DNA from: Faecalibacterium gallinarum
GTDB lineage: Bacteria; Bacillota; Clostridia; Oscillospirales; Ruminococcaceae
Direction: 5' to 3'
Assembly: GCF_022180365.1 (NCBI RefSeq)
Contig: NZ_BQKV01000026.1
Coordinates: 1 to 64,000, forward strand
Length of the DNA: 64,000 nucleotides
Shown: positions 7,298-14,904 of the stretch, one piece after another
How the letters are laid out: each line of letters begins with the position of its first letter
Numbering within the stretch: position 1 is the stretch's first letter
Notes under the pieces: generated by a model
Told to the model about the DNA's origin: nothing
What the model saw: the letters and a program-made list of their open reading frames with translations, nothing else
The model's database searches: none
Program-made: the position numbers and the translations under genes

Positions 7298-8122
7298 TTA
7301 ATGGAACAGACGCTCGGAGAAGATATTCCACTCCTTGGCCCACCAGTACCAGTCGTGGGAGACATCCTGGCCCCAGATTTCGGTGTGCTCGGGGATGCCT
7401 GCGGCCTGCAGAGCAGCCTGCATCTGCTGGGTGGAGGCCAGAGCCTCGGCTTCGTAGCCGCCCTGACCAGCACAGAGAATCACCCGGCCCTCAGCGGCCA
7501 GGAGCTTCGGGGCGGTACAGCCCGGCAGTCCGGCGGCCAGATAGGCTGCGGGGGTATTGCGCAGGGCCAGATCGTCCTGGGCGCTGCCCAGCCGGGCGGA
7601 GGGGTCGAACAGGCCCGAGAGGGCGATGGCTCCGCAGAAGAGATCCGGGCGGCGGAGCCGCAGGTTCATCGCCTGCCAGGCCCCCAGATCGGTGCCCACA
7701 CACCAGATGCCGGTGACGGTTTCTTCCTTTTTGGCTTCTTTGCCCGCCTTCTCAGCCTTGGGGGCGGGCTCGGCCGGGGAAGCGGTTTTCCGGGCGGCGC
7801 CGTTCAGAGCCAAAATCCGGTCTGCCAGCTCCCGGGTGATATAGTTGAAGTATTTTTCCTGCAACTCGGCGCGGCGGCGGGGAGTGACATCGGCCGCCAT
7901 CTCCAGCTCAGGGGGCAGGCTGTCGGCGCAGAACAGCTGGATTTTGCCGCTCTCCAGCAGCCAGGCCGAAGCTTCCAGCATGCCCTGATCCTCCCAGTCA
8001 TAGAAACGGCCGCCCCCGCAGGGCAGAACCAGAACCGGCGCGCCGGCGGTGCCGTAGACCTTGAACTCCATCTCCCGGCTCAGGGCGTTGCTCCATTCTT
8101 TATAATAGGTACCTTGCATCAT
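7298..8122 (-). CDS. Esterase-like alpha/beta-hydrolase with Asp at the nucleophile elbow
   Basis: A 274-residue protein of the Firmicutes esterase-like family (N-terminal MQGTYYKEWSNALSREMEFK, then GGGRFYDWED, and a C-terminal SHDWYWW box with the putative catalytic His). The nucleophile elbow that in relatives reads G-C-S-x-G-A is here G143-T-D145-L-G-A, so the catalytic Ser is replaced by Asp. The protein may therefore be a non-hydrolytic relative or, as in haloalkane dehalogenases, use Asp as nucleophile. An Ala/Lys/Pro-rich insert (about residues 108-135) precedes the elbow. No signal peptide. The first of two ATG codons has GGAGGG 7 bases upstream. Confidence 0.75.
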   Translation of the reverse strand: MMQGTYYKEWSNALSREMEFKVYGTAGAPVLVLPCGGGRFYDWEDQGMLEASAWLLESGKIQLFCADSLPPELEMAADVTPRRRAELQEKYFNYITRELADRILALNGAARKTASPAEPAPKAEKAGKEAKKEETVTGIWCVGTDLGAWQAMNLRLRRPDLFCGAIALSGLFDPSARLGSAQDDLALRNTPAAYLAAGLPGCTAPKLLAAEGRVILCAGQGGYEAEALASTQQMQAALQAAGIPEHTEIWGQDVSHDWYWWAKEWNIFSERLFH

Positions 8123-8152
8123 GATTGAACCCTCCAGATTTCAGCGCCGCGC

Positions 8153-8329
8153 TCAGACAAACTGGTTGCGCTCGGCGCTGTATTCGTAGCCAATGGCCGA
8201 AAGTTTTGCACACAAATCGGCCTTGTCCTGTTCCAGATCCTCGCACAGCTGGTCGAGGGTAGGGTAGTAGTCCCGCAGCTTGAGGTTAATCACACTCAGC
8301 AGCATGACCGGGTCGTTGGGCAGCAGCAT
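8153..8329 (-). CDS. DUF4250 domain-containing protein
   Basis: A 58-residue protein starting MLLPNDPVMLLSVINLKLRD and ending in EYSAERNQFV, the conserved ends of the DUF4250 family found in Clostridia and some Gammaproteobacteria. No function is known. The ATG at 8329 is preferred because GGAGG lies about 10 bases upstream and the family begins here; an 11-residue N-terminal extension to 8362 is unlikely. It follows rpmB by a terminator and precedes the esterase-like gene by 30 bases. Confidence 0.82.
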   Translation of the reverse strand: MLLPNDPVMLLSVINLKLRDYYPTLDQLCEDLEQDKADLCAKLSAIGYEYSAERNQFV

Positions 8330-8364
8330 AATCTTACACCTCCGGTAGTGACGCAGAACCATAA

Positions 8365-8397
8365 AAGAAAAAGCCGGCCACTGGTTGAGTGACCGGC
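8365..8397 (-). terminator. Terminator of rpmB
   Basis: On the minus strand GCCGGTCACT (8397-8388) pairs with AGTGGCCGGC (8382-8373) around a 5-base loop, followed by TTTTTCTTTT. The DUF4250 start lies just downstream. Confidence 0.88.
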
Positions 8398-8410
8398 AAC
8401 ATACACCGAC

Positions 8411-8599
8411 TTAGACAGCGCGGGTAACTTTGCCAGCGCGCAGGCAGCGGGAGCATGCGTAGATATACTTGGGAGAGCCATCCACGACCGCCTTGACGCG
8501 GCGGACATTGGGCTTCCAGGTACGGTTAGAGCGGCGATGAGAGTGAGAGACCTTGATACCAAAGGTCACGCCCTTGCCACAGCATTCACACTTAGCCAT
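8411..8599 (-). CDS. rpmB: 50S ribosomal protein L28
   Basis: A 62-residue protein with the L28 signature. It is the zinc-ribbon (C+) form: C4/C7 in MAKCECCGKG and C49/C52 in YACSRCLRAGK. It binds 23S rRNA near the E site of the large subunit. The gene is monocistronic, with its own promoter and a terminator close behind the stop; ATG at 8599 has TAGGAGG upstream. In many Clostridia rpmB lies near the thiN-spoVM region; here it is some 20 kb away. Confidence 0.97.
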   Translation of the reverse strand: MAKCECCGKGVTFGIKVSHSHRRSNRTWKPNVRRVKAVVDGSPKYIYACSRCLRAGKVTRAV

Positions 8600-8654
8600 G
8601 ATACTTGCACCTCCTAGAAGATGAAATCAGGAATTCAAAATAATCAGCTTGACT

Positions 8655-8683
8655 ATTCTACCAGAACGGGATGGAAAAAGCAA
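8655..8683 (-). promoter_or_regulatory. Promoter of rpmB
   Basis: On the minus strand TTGCTT (8683-8678), 17-base spacer, TAGAAT (8660-8655), about 55 bases ahead of the start codon. Confidence 0.8.
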
Positions 8684-8731
8684 GTCTTTTTTTTCAAAAT
8701 TCTTCTGTTTTTTCCGCTGGGCGGCAGACTC

Positions 8732-8760
8732 TTGCCCCGAGAGGGAAAAAATAGTATCAT
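8732..8760 (+). promoter_or_regulatory. Promoter of the site-2 protease / scpAB operon
   Basis: TTGCCC (8732-8737), 17-base spacer, TATCAT (8755-8760), 44 bases ahead of the start codon at 8805. It is divergent to the rpmB promoter. Confidence 0.75.
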
Positions 8761-8804
8761 ATACCATGGATTGCGACCAAACTTACAATTGCAGGAGAAG
8801 AAAA

Positions 8805-9473
8805 ATGACCTCAGTAGGTATGTATTATTTTGTCCGGCTGCTGGTGACCCTGGCGGCCATCCCCTGCCACGAGGCGGGCCACGCGCTGGCCAGCTGGCTT
8901 TTGGGGGACGCCACCGCCAAAGAGCACGGCCGGCTTTCCCTGAATCCCTTCGCCCACTTTGACCTTTTGGGCACCGTCTGCATGGTGGTGGCGGGCATCG
9001 GCTGGGCCAAACCGGTCCCCACCGACCCCCGCCGCTTTAAAAACCCGAAAGTGGGGATGGCTCTCACCGCTCTGGCGGGCCCGGTGGCGAATCTCCTGAT
9101 GGCCTATCTGTCCATGGCGATCTGGAAGGTGATGTACTACTGGGCCCCGGTGAACAACGCCACCCTCTTCATCGCCTATTTTCTAGAGTATATGGTCCTG
9201 ATGAACGTGGGCCTGGCGGTGTTTAACCTGCTGCCCATCCCCCCGCTGGACGGCAGCCGGGTGGCGCTGGTGCTGCTGCCCCGGCGGCTGTATTTTGGGG
9301 TGATGCGCTATGAGCAGACCATTTTGGTGGTGCTGCTGGCCATGGTCTGGTTCGGCGTTTTCGACACCCCGCTGGCCTGGATGAACAACCAGGTTTGGCA
9401 GTGGATGGGCTTTGCCACCTCTTATATTGACCGCCTGGCCTACTCGGTCTATGCGGTGATGGTGAGCGTGTGA
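8805..9473 (+). CDS. Site-2 protease family (M50) membrane metalloprotease
   Basis: A 222-residue integral membrane protein with the zinc motif HEAGH near residue 24 and the second metal-ligand motif NLLPIPPLDGSR near residue 145, giving the minimal M50 core without PDZ or CBS domains. M50 proteases cleave substrates inside the membrane. The substrate is unknown; this short class (YwhC/Rip-like) is common upstream of scpA in Firmicutes. ATG at 8805 follows GGAG; an extension upstream to 8649 crosses the promoter and is rejected. Its stop overlaps the scpA start (GTGA). Confidence 0.9.
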   Translation: MTSVGMYYFVRLLVTLAAIPCHEAGHALASWLLGDATAKEHGRLSLNPFAHFDLLGTVCMVVAGIGWAKPVPTDPRRFKNPKVGMALTALAGPVANLLMAYLSMAIWKVMYYWAPVNNATLFIAYFLEYMVLMNVGLAVFNLLPIPPLDGSRVALVLLPRRLYFGVMRYEQTILVVLLAMVWFGVFDTPLAWMNNQVWQWMGFATSYIDRLAYSVYAVMVSV

Positions 9474-10222
9474 GCGCCCCGGAAGAACTGACCTTCCATC
9501 TTGAAGCCTTCGACGGGCCCCTGGATTTGCTGCTGGCGCTGGTGGCCAAACACAAGATGGATCTGCACAACATCCCCATTCTGGAACTGATCGACCAGTA
9601 TACCGCAATTGTAGAACGGGCCCGGCAGCAGGACCCCAACGTCGCCAGCGCTTTTATTGAGACCGCCGCCCGGCTGGTGGAGATGAAGAGCTTTCTCCTG
9701 TTGCCCCGGAGCACCGAGGGCGAGCGGATGAAAGAGGAACTGACCGGCCGCCTGATCGAATACGATCTCTGCCGCCGGATGGCCGCTGCCCTGGGCCAGC
9801 GTGCCGCCGGGGTGACGGTCTATGTCCGCCCCCCGATCCCGCCGGAACCGGGCGGACTGTACCCGCTCCACCATGACGCCCAGGTGCTGGCCGACTGCTG
9901 GCGGGCCATGGCGGGCCGGGGGCGGCCCGGGCCGGTGCGGCAGGAGCAATTCGAGCCTCTGGTGACAGCGCCTTTTGTCTCGGTGGGCAGCCGGGTGGTG
10001 CATATTCTGCGGGGGCTGCTGACCGGCAAAGTCAGCCGGCTGGGCCAGCTGTTCAGCCGCCGGCAGGAGCGGTCGGCCACGGTGGCAACCTTCCTGGCGG
10101 TGCTGGAACTGGTGCGGGCCGGGCGAATTGAGATCGGGCCGGATACCGGGCTCACGGTCCGGCGGGGGAGAGGCCCGGCGGATTCCCAAAAGGAGGACCA
10201 AGATGGACAAGGCACAGATTGA
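9470..10222 (+). CDS. scpA: Segregation and condensation protein A
   Basis: A 250-residue kleisin. The N-terminal FDGPLDLLLALVAKHKMD motif binds the Smc neck, and the C-terminal winged helix binds the Smc cap. With Smc and ScpB it forms the bacterial condensin that organises and segregates the chromosome. It starts at a GTG that overlaps the stop of the site-2 protease gene (4 bases) and itself overlaps scpB by 20 bases, so all three are translationally coupled. smc itself is not in the window. Confidence 0.95.
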   Translation: MSAPEELTFHLEAFDGPLDLLLALVAKHKMDLHNIPILELIDQYTAIVERARQQDPNVASAFIETAARLVEMKSFLLLPRSTEGERMKEELTGRLIEYDLCRRMAAALGQRAAGVTVYVRPPIPPEPGGLYPLHHDAQVLADCWRAMAGRGRPGPVRQEQFEPLVTAPFVSVGSRVVHILRGLLTGKVSRLGQLFSRRQERSATVATFLAVLELVRAGRIEIGPDTGLTVRRGRGPADSQKEDQDGQGTD

Positions 10223-10748
10223 ATCGGTGGTGGAGGCGGTGCTCTTCGCCCATGGGGAGCCCATCGGCGCGGCGAAACTGGCCGCGGCTCTGGAACTGCC
10301 CCAGCCTCTTGTGGAACAGGCCCTGGCCGGGCTGCGGGCCCGGTACCAAAAACCGGAGAGTGGGCTCTGCCTGCTCCATCTGGGAGAGCACTGGCAGCTG
10401 GCCACCAAAAACGAGTGTGGCCCCTGGGTAGCCAAAGCATTGGAGAGCCGTCGGGCTGCCCCGCTGACCCCCGCCGCCCTGGAAACTCTGACGGTGATCG
10501 CCTACAACCAGCCTGTTTCCCGGGCCTTTATTGAGCAGGTGCGAGGGGTGGACTCCTCCTCCAGCGTCTCCGGCCTGTTGGAAAAAGGTCTGATCGAGGA
10601 GGCGGGCCGTCTGGACCTGCCCGGGCGGCCGGTGAGTTTCCGAACCACCGACCACTTTCTGCGGGTGTTCGGGCTGTCCTGTTTGGCGGATCTGCCGCCC
10701 CTTCATGAATCGGAGGAAGAAGCTGCCGCAGGGGAGGGGAGCAAATGA
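10203..10748 (+). CDS. scpB: Segregation and condensation protein B
   Basis: A 181-residue ScpB with two winged-helix domains; the conserved TVIAYNQPVSRAFIEQVRGV block marks the second one. It dimerises and clamps ScpA in the Smc complex. The ATG at 10203 follows AAAGGAGG and lies inside the end of scpA; a longer in-frame start at 10128 is not supported by a ribosome site. The C-terminal tail is Glu/Ala-rich. The stop overlaps the next start as ATGA. Confidence 0.95.
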   Translation: MDKAQIESVVEAVLFAHGEPIGAAKLAAALELPQPLVEQALAGLRARYQKPESGLCLLHLGEHWQLATKNECGPWVAKALESRRAAPLTPAALETLTVIAYNQPVSRAFIEQVRGVDSSSSVSGLLEKGLIEEAGRLDLPGRPVSFRTTDHFLRVFGLSCLADLPPLHESEEEAAAGEGSK

Positions 10749-11482
10749 GCGCAGTGCTGTCGTTTCTGGGCGGGGTAGTTTTATTCCTGCTCCAGTTTGT
10801 CCTGATCCTGCTGGCGGTTTTGCTGGGACTGGGGCTGTTGCTTTTGCTCTGTCCTTTCTGCGCTGACCTTTCCTGGGAGGACGAGATCCTGCGGGTGAGG
10901 GTGGGAGCTTTAGGGATTACCCTGCCGGTGTTCCAGTTCCCCGAGCCGGAACAGCCTGCCATGGAAGAGAGCGCGCCCCCGGAGCCTGGTTTCTGGGCCC
11001 GTCAGTGGAAGAAATTCCGGGCCTGGCTGACCGAGCGCCGTCGCCGCCGGGCCGCCAAAAAGCCGCCCCGGAAGCCTGAGGCAAAACCCAAAGCCGCCCC
11101 GCGCAAAAAAGCAAAGATCTCCCTGGATGTGATCTGCGCCCTGCTGCGGGGAGCCGGGAAGATTACCCGGGCGGCTTTTGGAGCGCTGCGGTTTACCCGT
11201 ATTCGGGTTTATCTGCCGGTGTCCGGCGAGGACCCCGCCGATACGGCCCGAGCCTATGGCCGGGTCAATGCCTGGCTGTATACCACCCTGGGGGTGCTGG
11301 ACCACTTCGTCTATCTGGATTTTGAGGAATTGCGTGTGGTGCCCCAGGTGGACCCGGCCGAGCCCCCCGCCCGGGAACGGGTATCCTTCCGGGTTTCGGC
11401 CCGGATGCTCTTTGTGGCGATTGCTGCGGTGCAGGTTTTGATCGAACTCTGGCGGGAAAAGGTACTGGACGTTTTCCTGTAA
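10745..11482 (+). CDS. DUF2953 domain-containing membrane protein
   Basis: A 245-residue protein with one long N-terminal membrane segment (about 6-36), a strongly basic Arg/Lys/Pro stretch (about 88-122), and the DUF2953 core with the GEDPADTARAYGRVNAWLY motif. Function unknown; in Clostridia and Bacilli this gene is regularly found between scpB and the gerW/ytfJ gene, as here. ATGA overlap with scpB. Confidence 0.85.
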   Translation: MSAVLSFLGGVVLFLLQFVLILLAVLLGLGLLLLLCPFCADLSWEDEILRVRVGALGITLPVFQFPEPEQPAMEESAPPEPGFWARQWKKFRAWLTERRRRRAAKKPPRKPEAKPKAAPRKKAKISLDVICALLRGAGKITRAAFGALRFTRIRVYLPVSGEDPADTARAYGRVNAWLYTTLGVLDHFVYLDFEELRVVPQVDPAEPPARERVSFRVSARMLFVAIAAVQVLIELWREKVLDVFL

Positions 11483-11495
11483 AGTGTGATACAAT
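11466..11495 (+). promoter_or_regulatory. Probable promoter of gerW
   Basis: TGGACG (11466-11471), 18-base spacer, TACAAT (11490-11495). It overlaps the end of the DUF2953 gene. The -35 is only moderately conserved. Confidence 0.5.
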
Positions 11496-11538
11496 GTTCT
11501 AGAACGGCTTTGCAAAAAAGCGCGGCCGAATAGGCGGC

Positions 11539-11593
11539 GCTCCCCAGTGGGCGTATGATCCCGGCCCGGTGGACCATACTGGGCAGAGGGAGC
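11539..11593 (+). promoter_or_regulatory. Structured 5' leader of gerW
   Basis: The 163-base leader holds nested inverted repeats: GCTCC (11539-11543) with GGAGC (11589-11593), CCAGT (11544-11548) with ACTGG (11578-11582), and an alternative inner stem GTATG-x-TCC with GGA-x-CATAC that competes for 11575-11579. There is no T tract, so it is not a plain terminator. Role unknown. Confidence 0.45.
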
Positions 11594-11645
11594 CTGCACG
11601 TTGGCTGCTTGTATATTCTATGGAATCTAAGAGGAGGCCGAGATT

Positions 11646-12062
11646 ATGGCTGAACATCCAATTCAGGGACTCATGGGCGTGACCATGGAGAAGATCCATC
11701 AGATGGTGGATTCCAACACCATCATTGGCAAACCGATCACCACCGAGGACGGCACCACCATTCTGCCTGTTTCCAAGGTGTCTTTTGGTTTTGCATCGGG
11801 CGGCACCGATTTTGACGGCAAGAACCCCGCCAACAAGGAGCTGTTCGGCGGCGGCTCGGGCGCCGGGGTCAAGATCCAGCCGGTGGCCTTTCTGGTGGTC
11901 AAGGACGGCTGTGTGCGGACCATCCAGCTGTCGGATCCCTCCAACAGCCTGGACCGTGCTCTGACCATGCTGCCGGAGCTGATGGACAAGGTCAACCAGC
12001 TGCTGAAGAGCAAAGCCGAAGAATCCAAAGCCGCGGCCGAAGCACCGGCCCAGGCAGAGTAA
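11646..12062 (+). CDS. gerW: GerW (YtfJ) family sporulation protein
   Basis: A 138-residue protein of the GerW/YtfJ family: the N-terminal HPIQGLMGVTMEKIHQMVD, the glycine-rich middle GFASGGTDFDGKN...GGGSGAGVKIQPVAFLVV, and a charged Ala/Glu tail. In Bacillus the homologue is needed for SleB activity in spore germination, but the family also occurs in organisms that do not make spores. It follows scpAB-DUF2953 as in other Firmicutes. ATG at 11646 follows GAGGAGG. Closed by a strong terminator. Confidence 0.9.
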   Translation: MAEHPIQGLMGVTMEKIHQMVDSNTIIGKPITTEDGTTILPVSKVSFGFASGGTDFDGKNPANKELFGGGSGAGVKIQPVAFLVVKDGCVRTIQLSDPSNSLDRALTMLPELMDKVNQLLKSKAEESKAAAEAPAQAE

Positions 12063-12069
12063 ACCGATC

Positions 12070-12117
12070 AACAGGGGAATTCTGCCCGCATTTGCGGGCG
12101 GAAGATCCTGTTTTTTT
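12070..12117 (+). terminator. Terminator after gerW
   Basis: Inner stem GCCCGC/GCGGGC with loop ATTT, outer stem ACAGG/CCTGT, followed by seven T (12111-12117). Confidence 0.88.
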
Positions 12118-12149
12118 GAGCGCCGGGAGGCGGACAAAGGAGAATAATT

Positions 12150-12986
12150 ATGGCATTGGAACGTATTCAGAAAATCATGAGCGAGCAGGGGCTGTGCTCC
12201 CGCCGGGCTGCCGAGCAGATCATCGCCGAGGGGCGGGTCAAGGTCAACGGCCACCCCGCCAAGGTGGGGGACAAGATGGACCCCAACCGGGATGTGCTGC
12301 ATGTGGATGACCAGCGAATCTATATTCAGAAGGACCAGCAGCTCTATTACCTGGCCCTCTACAAACCCCGCGGCTATGTGACCACCGTCAGCGACGAGCT
12401 GGGCCGCAAGACCGTCATGGACCTGGTGAAGGATGTCCCGGCCCGGCTGTATCCGGTGGGCCGCCTGGACAAAGACAGTGAGGGCCTCTTGCTGATGACC
12501 AACGACGGTGCCTTCGCCCACGCCATGATGCACCCGTCCAGCGGCATCTCCAAGCTCTACCGGGTGACGGTGCAGCCCCATGCCGACGAGCAGCAGATCC
12601 TCAAGATGAGCGAGGGTGTGGTGCTGGACGATGGCACCAAGACCATGCCCTGCACCATCAACGTAGTGGTGGACGAGCCGGGCCGCACCGTGATGGAAAT
12701 TACCCTGAAAGAGGGCAAAAACCGTGAGATCCGTCGGATGTGCGAGGCCGTGGGCCTCCAGGTGGTCCGCCTGAAGCGGAACGCCGAGGGCGTGGTCAAG
12801 CTGGGCATGCTCCAGCCCGGCAAGTACCGGGAACTGTCCAAACAGGAGCTGACCGGCCTGCGGGCGGCAGCCGCCAAGGGCCGTGCCCAGACCCGCAGCG
12901 CCGCTGTGAAGTCCGAGACGGCCCATCGCCGCCCCTCCGGGCCGGTGGGCCAGAGCGGCAAAAAGGGCCCCGCACGGAAAGGTTAA
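12150..12986 (+). CDS. rluB: Pseudouridine synthase RluB/RsuA family
   Basis: A 278-residue enzyme with an N-terminal S4 RNA-binding domain (about 3-60) and a pseudouridine synthase domain with catalytic Asp107 in GRLDKDSEGLLL. RluB isomerises a uridine near position 2605 of 23S rRNA. The C-terminal 40 residues are basic and Gly/Pro-rich, a common disordered RNA-binding tail. Start ATG follows AAAGGAG. Position behind scpAB-gerW matches other Firmicutes. Confidence 0.92.
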   Translation: MALERIQKIMSEQGLCSRRAAEQIIAEGRVKVNGHPAKVGDKMDPNRDVLHVDDQRIYIQKDQQLYYLALYKPRGYVTTVSDELGRKTVMDLVKDVPARLYPVGRLDKDSEGLLLMTNDGAFAHAMMHPSSGISKLYRVTVQPHADEQQILKMSEGVVLDDGTKTMPCTINVVVDEPGRTVMEITLKEGKNREIRRMCEAVGLQVVRLKRNAEGVVKLGMLQPGKYRELSKQELTGLRAAAAKGRAQTRSAAVKSETAHRRPSGPVGQSGKKGPARKG

Positions 12987-13039
12987 GGCGAAAAATTCAA
13001 AAAATAGAACTTTTTTCAGGCAAATGTTGCAAGAAGTTC

Positions 13040-13068
13040 TTGTGAAAAAAGAAACAAAATAGTATAAT
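13040..13068 (+). promoter_or_regulatory. Promoter of the carboxyltransferase operon
   Basis: TTGTGA (13040-13045), 17-base A-rich spacer, TATAAT (13063-13068), about 45 bases before the first start codon. Confidence 0.85.
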
Positions 13069-13112
13069 AGGGCTAATTTTGAACGCATGTGAGAAAAGCA
13101 GGAGGTCTTATC

Positions 13113-14432
13113 ATGGCTTCAAAGATTGACAAGGAAACAATTCTCGCCAAATTCTACGACGACGGCGTATACACCAGCCTGTTTGCGGACGGCGCTGTCA
13201 GCGCTGCCTTTGGCAACGCGGGTGGTCAGCAGACCTATACCGTCTTCCAGAACGGCGCAGCAGTCACCGTACAGGACCTGGAGAAGAACGTCAAGGTCCT
13301 GGAGCTGGCGGCTCAGACCGGCAGCCCGGTGGTTACCTTCTATAACTCGGTGGGCGCAAAGCTGGCCGAGGGTCTGGCTGTGCTGACCGCCAACACCAAA
13401 CTGAACGCCACCATCGCCAAAGTATCCGGTGTCATCCCTCAGGTGGCAGTGGTTCTGGGCGTCTGCGGCGGCACCAGCGCACTGGCTGCGGCGAATGCCG
13501 ACGTCTGCATCATGACCAAGGATGCCGAGCTGTTCTTTACCGCTCCCTTTACTTCCGCCGCCAAGGGCGATAAGGCCGAGGGTGCAGGCACCGCAGCCGC
13601 AGCCGCCAAGGCTGGCGCCGCTTCCATCATCGCCGCCAGCGCCGAGGAGGCCGCTGAGACCGCTGCCCACATTGTGGGTCTGCTGCCCGCCAACAATCTG
13701 ACCGGCCCCGCTTACTTCGAGTTCGAGCAGCCCACCGCCGTTCTGGCGGCCAATGCTGACCCCGCTAAGGCGGCCGCCGCCATTGTGGATAAGGACAGCG
13801 CTGTCGAGCTGTACGCCGGCTTCGGCAAGAATGTCTACACCGCCCTGGCCACCATCGCCGGCAATGCCGTGGGCGTTGTGGTCACCGGTGAGAAGCTCTG
13901 CCACAACTGCGTGTCCAAGGCTTCCCGCTTTGTCCGCCTGTGCGACGCTTTCAGTGTGCCGGTGGTGACCATCGTCAACACCGAGGGCTTCCTGCCCAGC
14001 TGCTCCGACGACATCGCCGGTGGCGTGCGGGAGGCTGCCCGTCTGGCTGCTACATATGCCGACGCCACCACCGCCCGGGTCTGCCTGCTGGCAGGCAAGG
14101 CTGTGGGCCCCGTCTACACCGCTCTGGCCAGCGCCGATCTGCGGATCGCCGTGGAGGGCTGTGTGGTCAGCGCCCTGGAGCCCAGCGCCGCCGTCACCGT
14201 TCTGTACAAGGACGAGATTGACGCCTCGGACAACATCATCGCCGCCACCAACGCCAAGGTCGCTGCCTACACCGCTGAGGTGTGCAGCGCCACCAACGCG
14301 GTGGCCTGCGGTGCGGCCGATATGGTCTGCGCTGCCGCAGACGCCCGCGCCAGCGTCGTGGCCGCTCTGGAGCTGCTGAGCACCAAGCGCGCCTCCCGTC
14401 TGCCCAAGAAGCACGGCAACATGGCTCTGTAA
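13113..14432 (+). CDS. Divergent acyl-CoA carboxyltransferase (transcarboxylase 12S-like)
   Basis: A 439-residue, very Ala-rich protein with two crotonase-like halves of the biotin-dependent carboxyltransferase fold. Landmarks are GVIPQVAVVLGVCGGTSALAAANAD (usual GxCAGGAxYSPALTD), the LPANN end of the first half, and in the second half KASRFVRLCDAFSVPVVTIVNTEGFLP, a close match to the canonical DxPGFLPG block. It is shorter than typical 500-residue subunits and has lost the SGGARIQEG motif and one Gly of the second oxyanion site. It probably moves CO2 between carboxybiotin and an acyl-CoA, in a complex with the next two gene products. ATG at 13113 has AGGAGG upstream. Substrate unknown. Confidence 0.78.
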   Translation: MASKIDKETILAKFYDDGVYTSLFADGAVSAAFGNAGGQQTYTVFQNGAAVTVQDLEKNVKVLELAAQTGSPVVTFYNSVGAKLAEGLAVLTANTKLNATIAKVSGVIPQVAVVLGVCGGTSALAAANADVCIMTKDAELFFTAPFTSAAKGDKAEGAGTAAAAAKAGAASIIAASAEEAAETAAHIVGLLPANNLTGPAYFEFEQPTAVLAANADPAKAAAAIVDKDSAVELYAGFGKNVYTALATIAGNAVGVVVTGEKLCHNCVSKASRFVRLCDAFSVPVVTIVNTEGFLPSCSDDIAGGVREAARLAATYADATTARVCLLAGKAVGPVYTALASADLRIAVEGCVVSALEPSAAVTVLYKDEIDASDNIIAATNAKVAAYTAEVCSATNAVACGAADMVCAAADARASVVAALELLSTKRASRLPKKHGNMAL

Positions 14433-14502
14433 GCGCCCGATCCCCCGGGATGGACGAAACGATACACTCACAGATTCGAATTGATTCGAGGAGGATTTTT
14501 CG

Positions 14503-14889
14503 ATGAAATACTATAACATTACCGTCAATGGCGTCGCATACAGCGTCAGCGTCGAGGAGACCGTCGCAGGAGCAGCTCCGGTTGCTGCCCCCGCAGCTGC
14601 TCCTGCTGCACCCGCCGCACCGGCTCCCGCCCCCAAGGCAGCCCCCGCACCTGCTGCAAAGCCCGCAGCAGCCGGCGCTGTCTCGGTCAAAGCTCCCATG
14701 CCCGGCAACATCCTGGACGTCAAGGTCAAGGCCGGTGACTCCGTCAAGGCCGGTGACACCCTGGTGATCCTGGAAGCCATGAAGATGGAGAACGAAATCC
14801 TCGCCCCGCAGGACGGCACCGTCGCTTCTGTCAACGTGAACAAGGGCGATACCGTCAACTCCGGCGACGTTCTGGTCTCGATGAACTAA
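14503..14889 (+). CDS. Biotin carboxyl carrier protein (1.3S-like)
   Basis: A 128-residue biotin carrier. A short N-terminal beta segment (MKYYNITVNGVAYSVSVEE), a Pro/Ala hinge (about 21-58), then a biotinyl domain with the biotinylated Lys94 in EAMKMENEI. It shuttles CO2 between the carboxyltransferase encoded upstream and the OadA-like subunit encoded downstream. The long Pro/Ala hinge is typical of swinging-arm carriers in decarboxylase/transcarboxylase complexes. GAGGAGG precedes the ATG. The next gene starts 15 bases after the stop. Confidence 0.95.
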   Translation: MKYYNITVNGVAYSVSVEETVAGAAPVAAPAAAPAAPAAPAPAPKAAPAPAAKPAAAGAVSVKAPMPGNILDVKVKAGDSVKAGDTLVILEAMKMENEILAPQDGTVASVNVNKGDTVNSGDVLVSMN

Positions 14890-14904
14890 GGAGAGGTGAG
14901 AACT

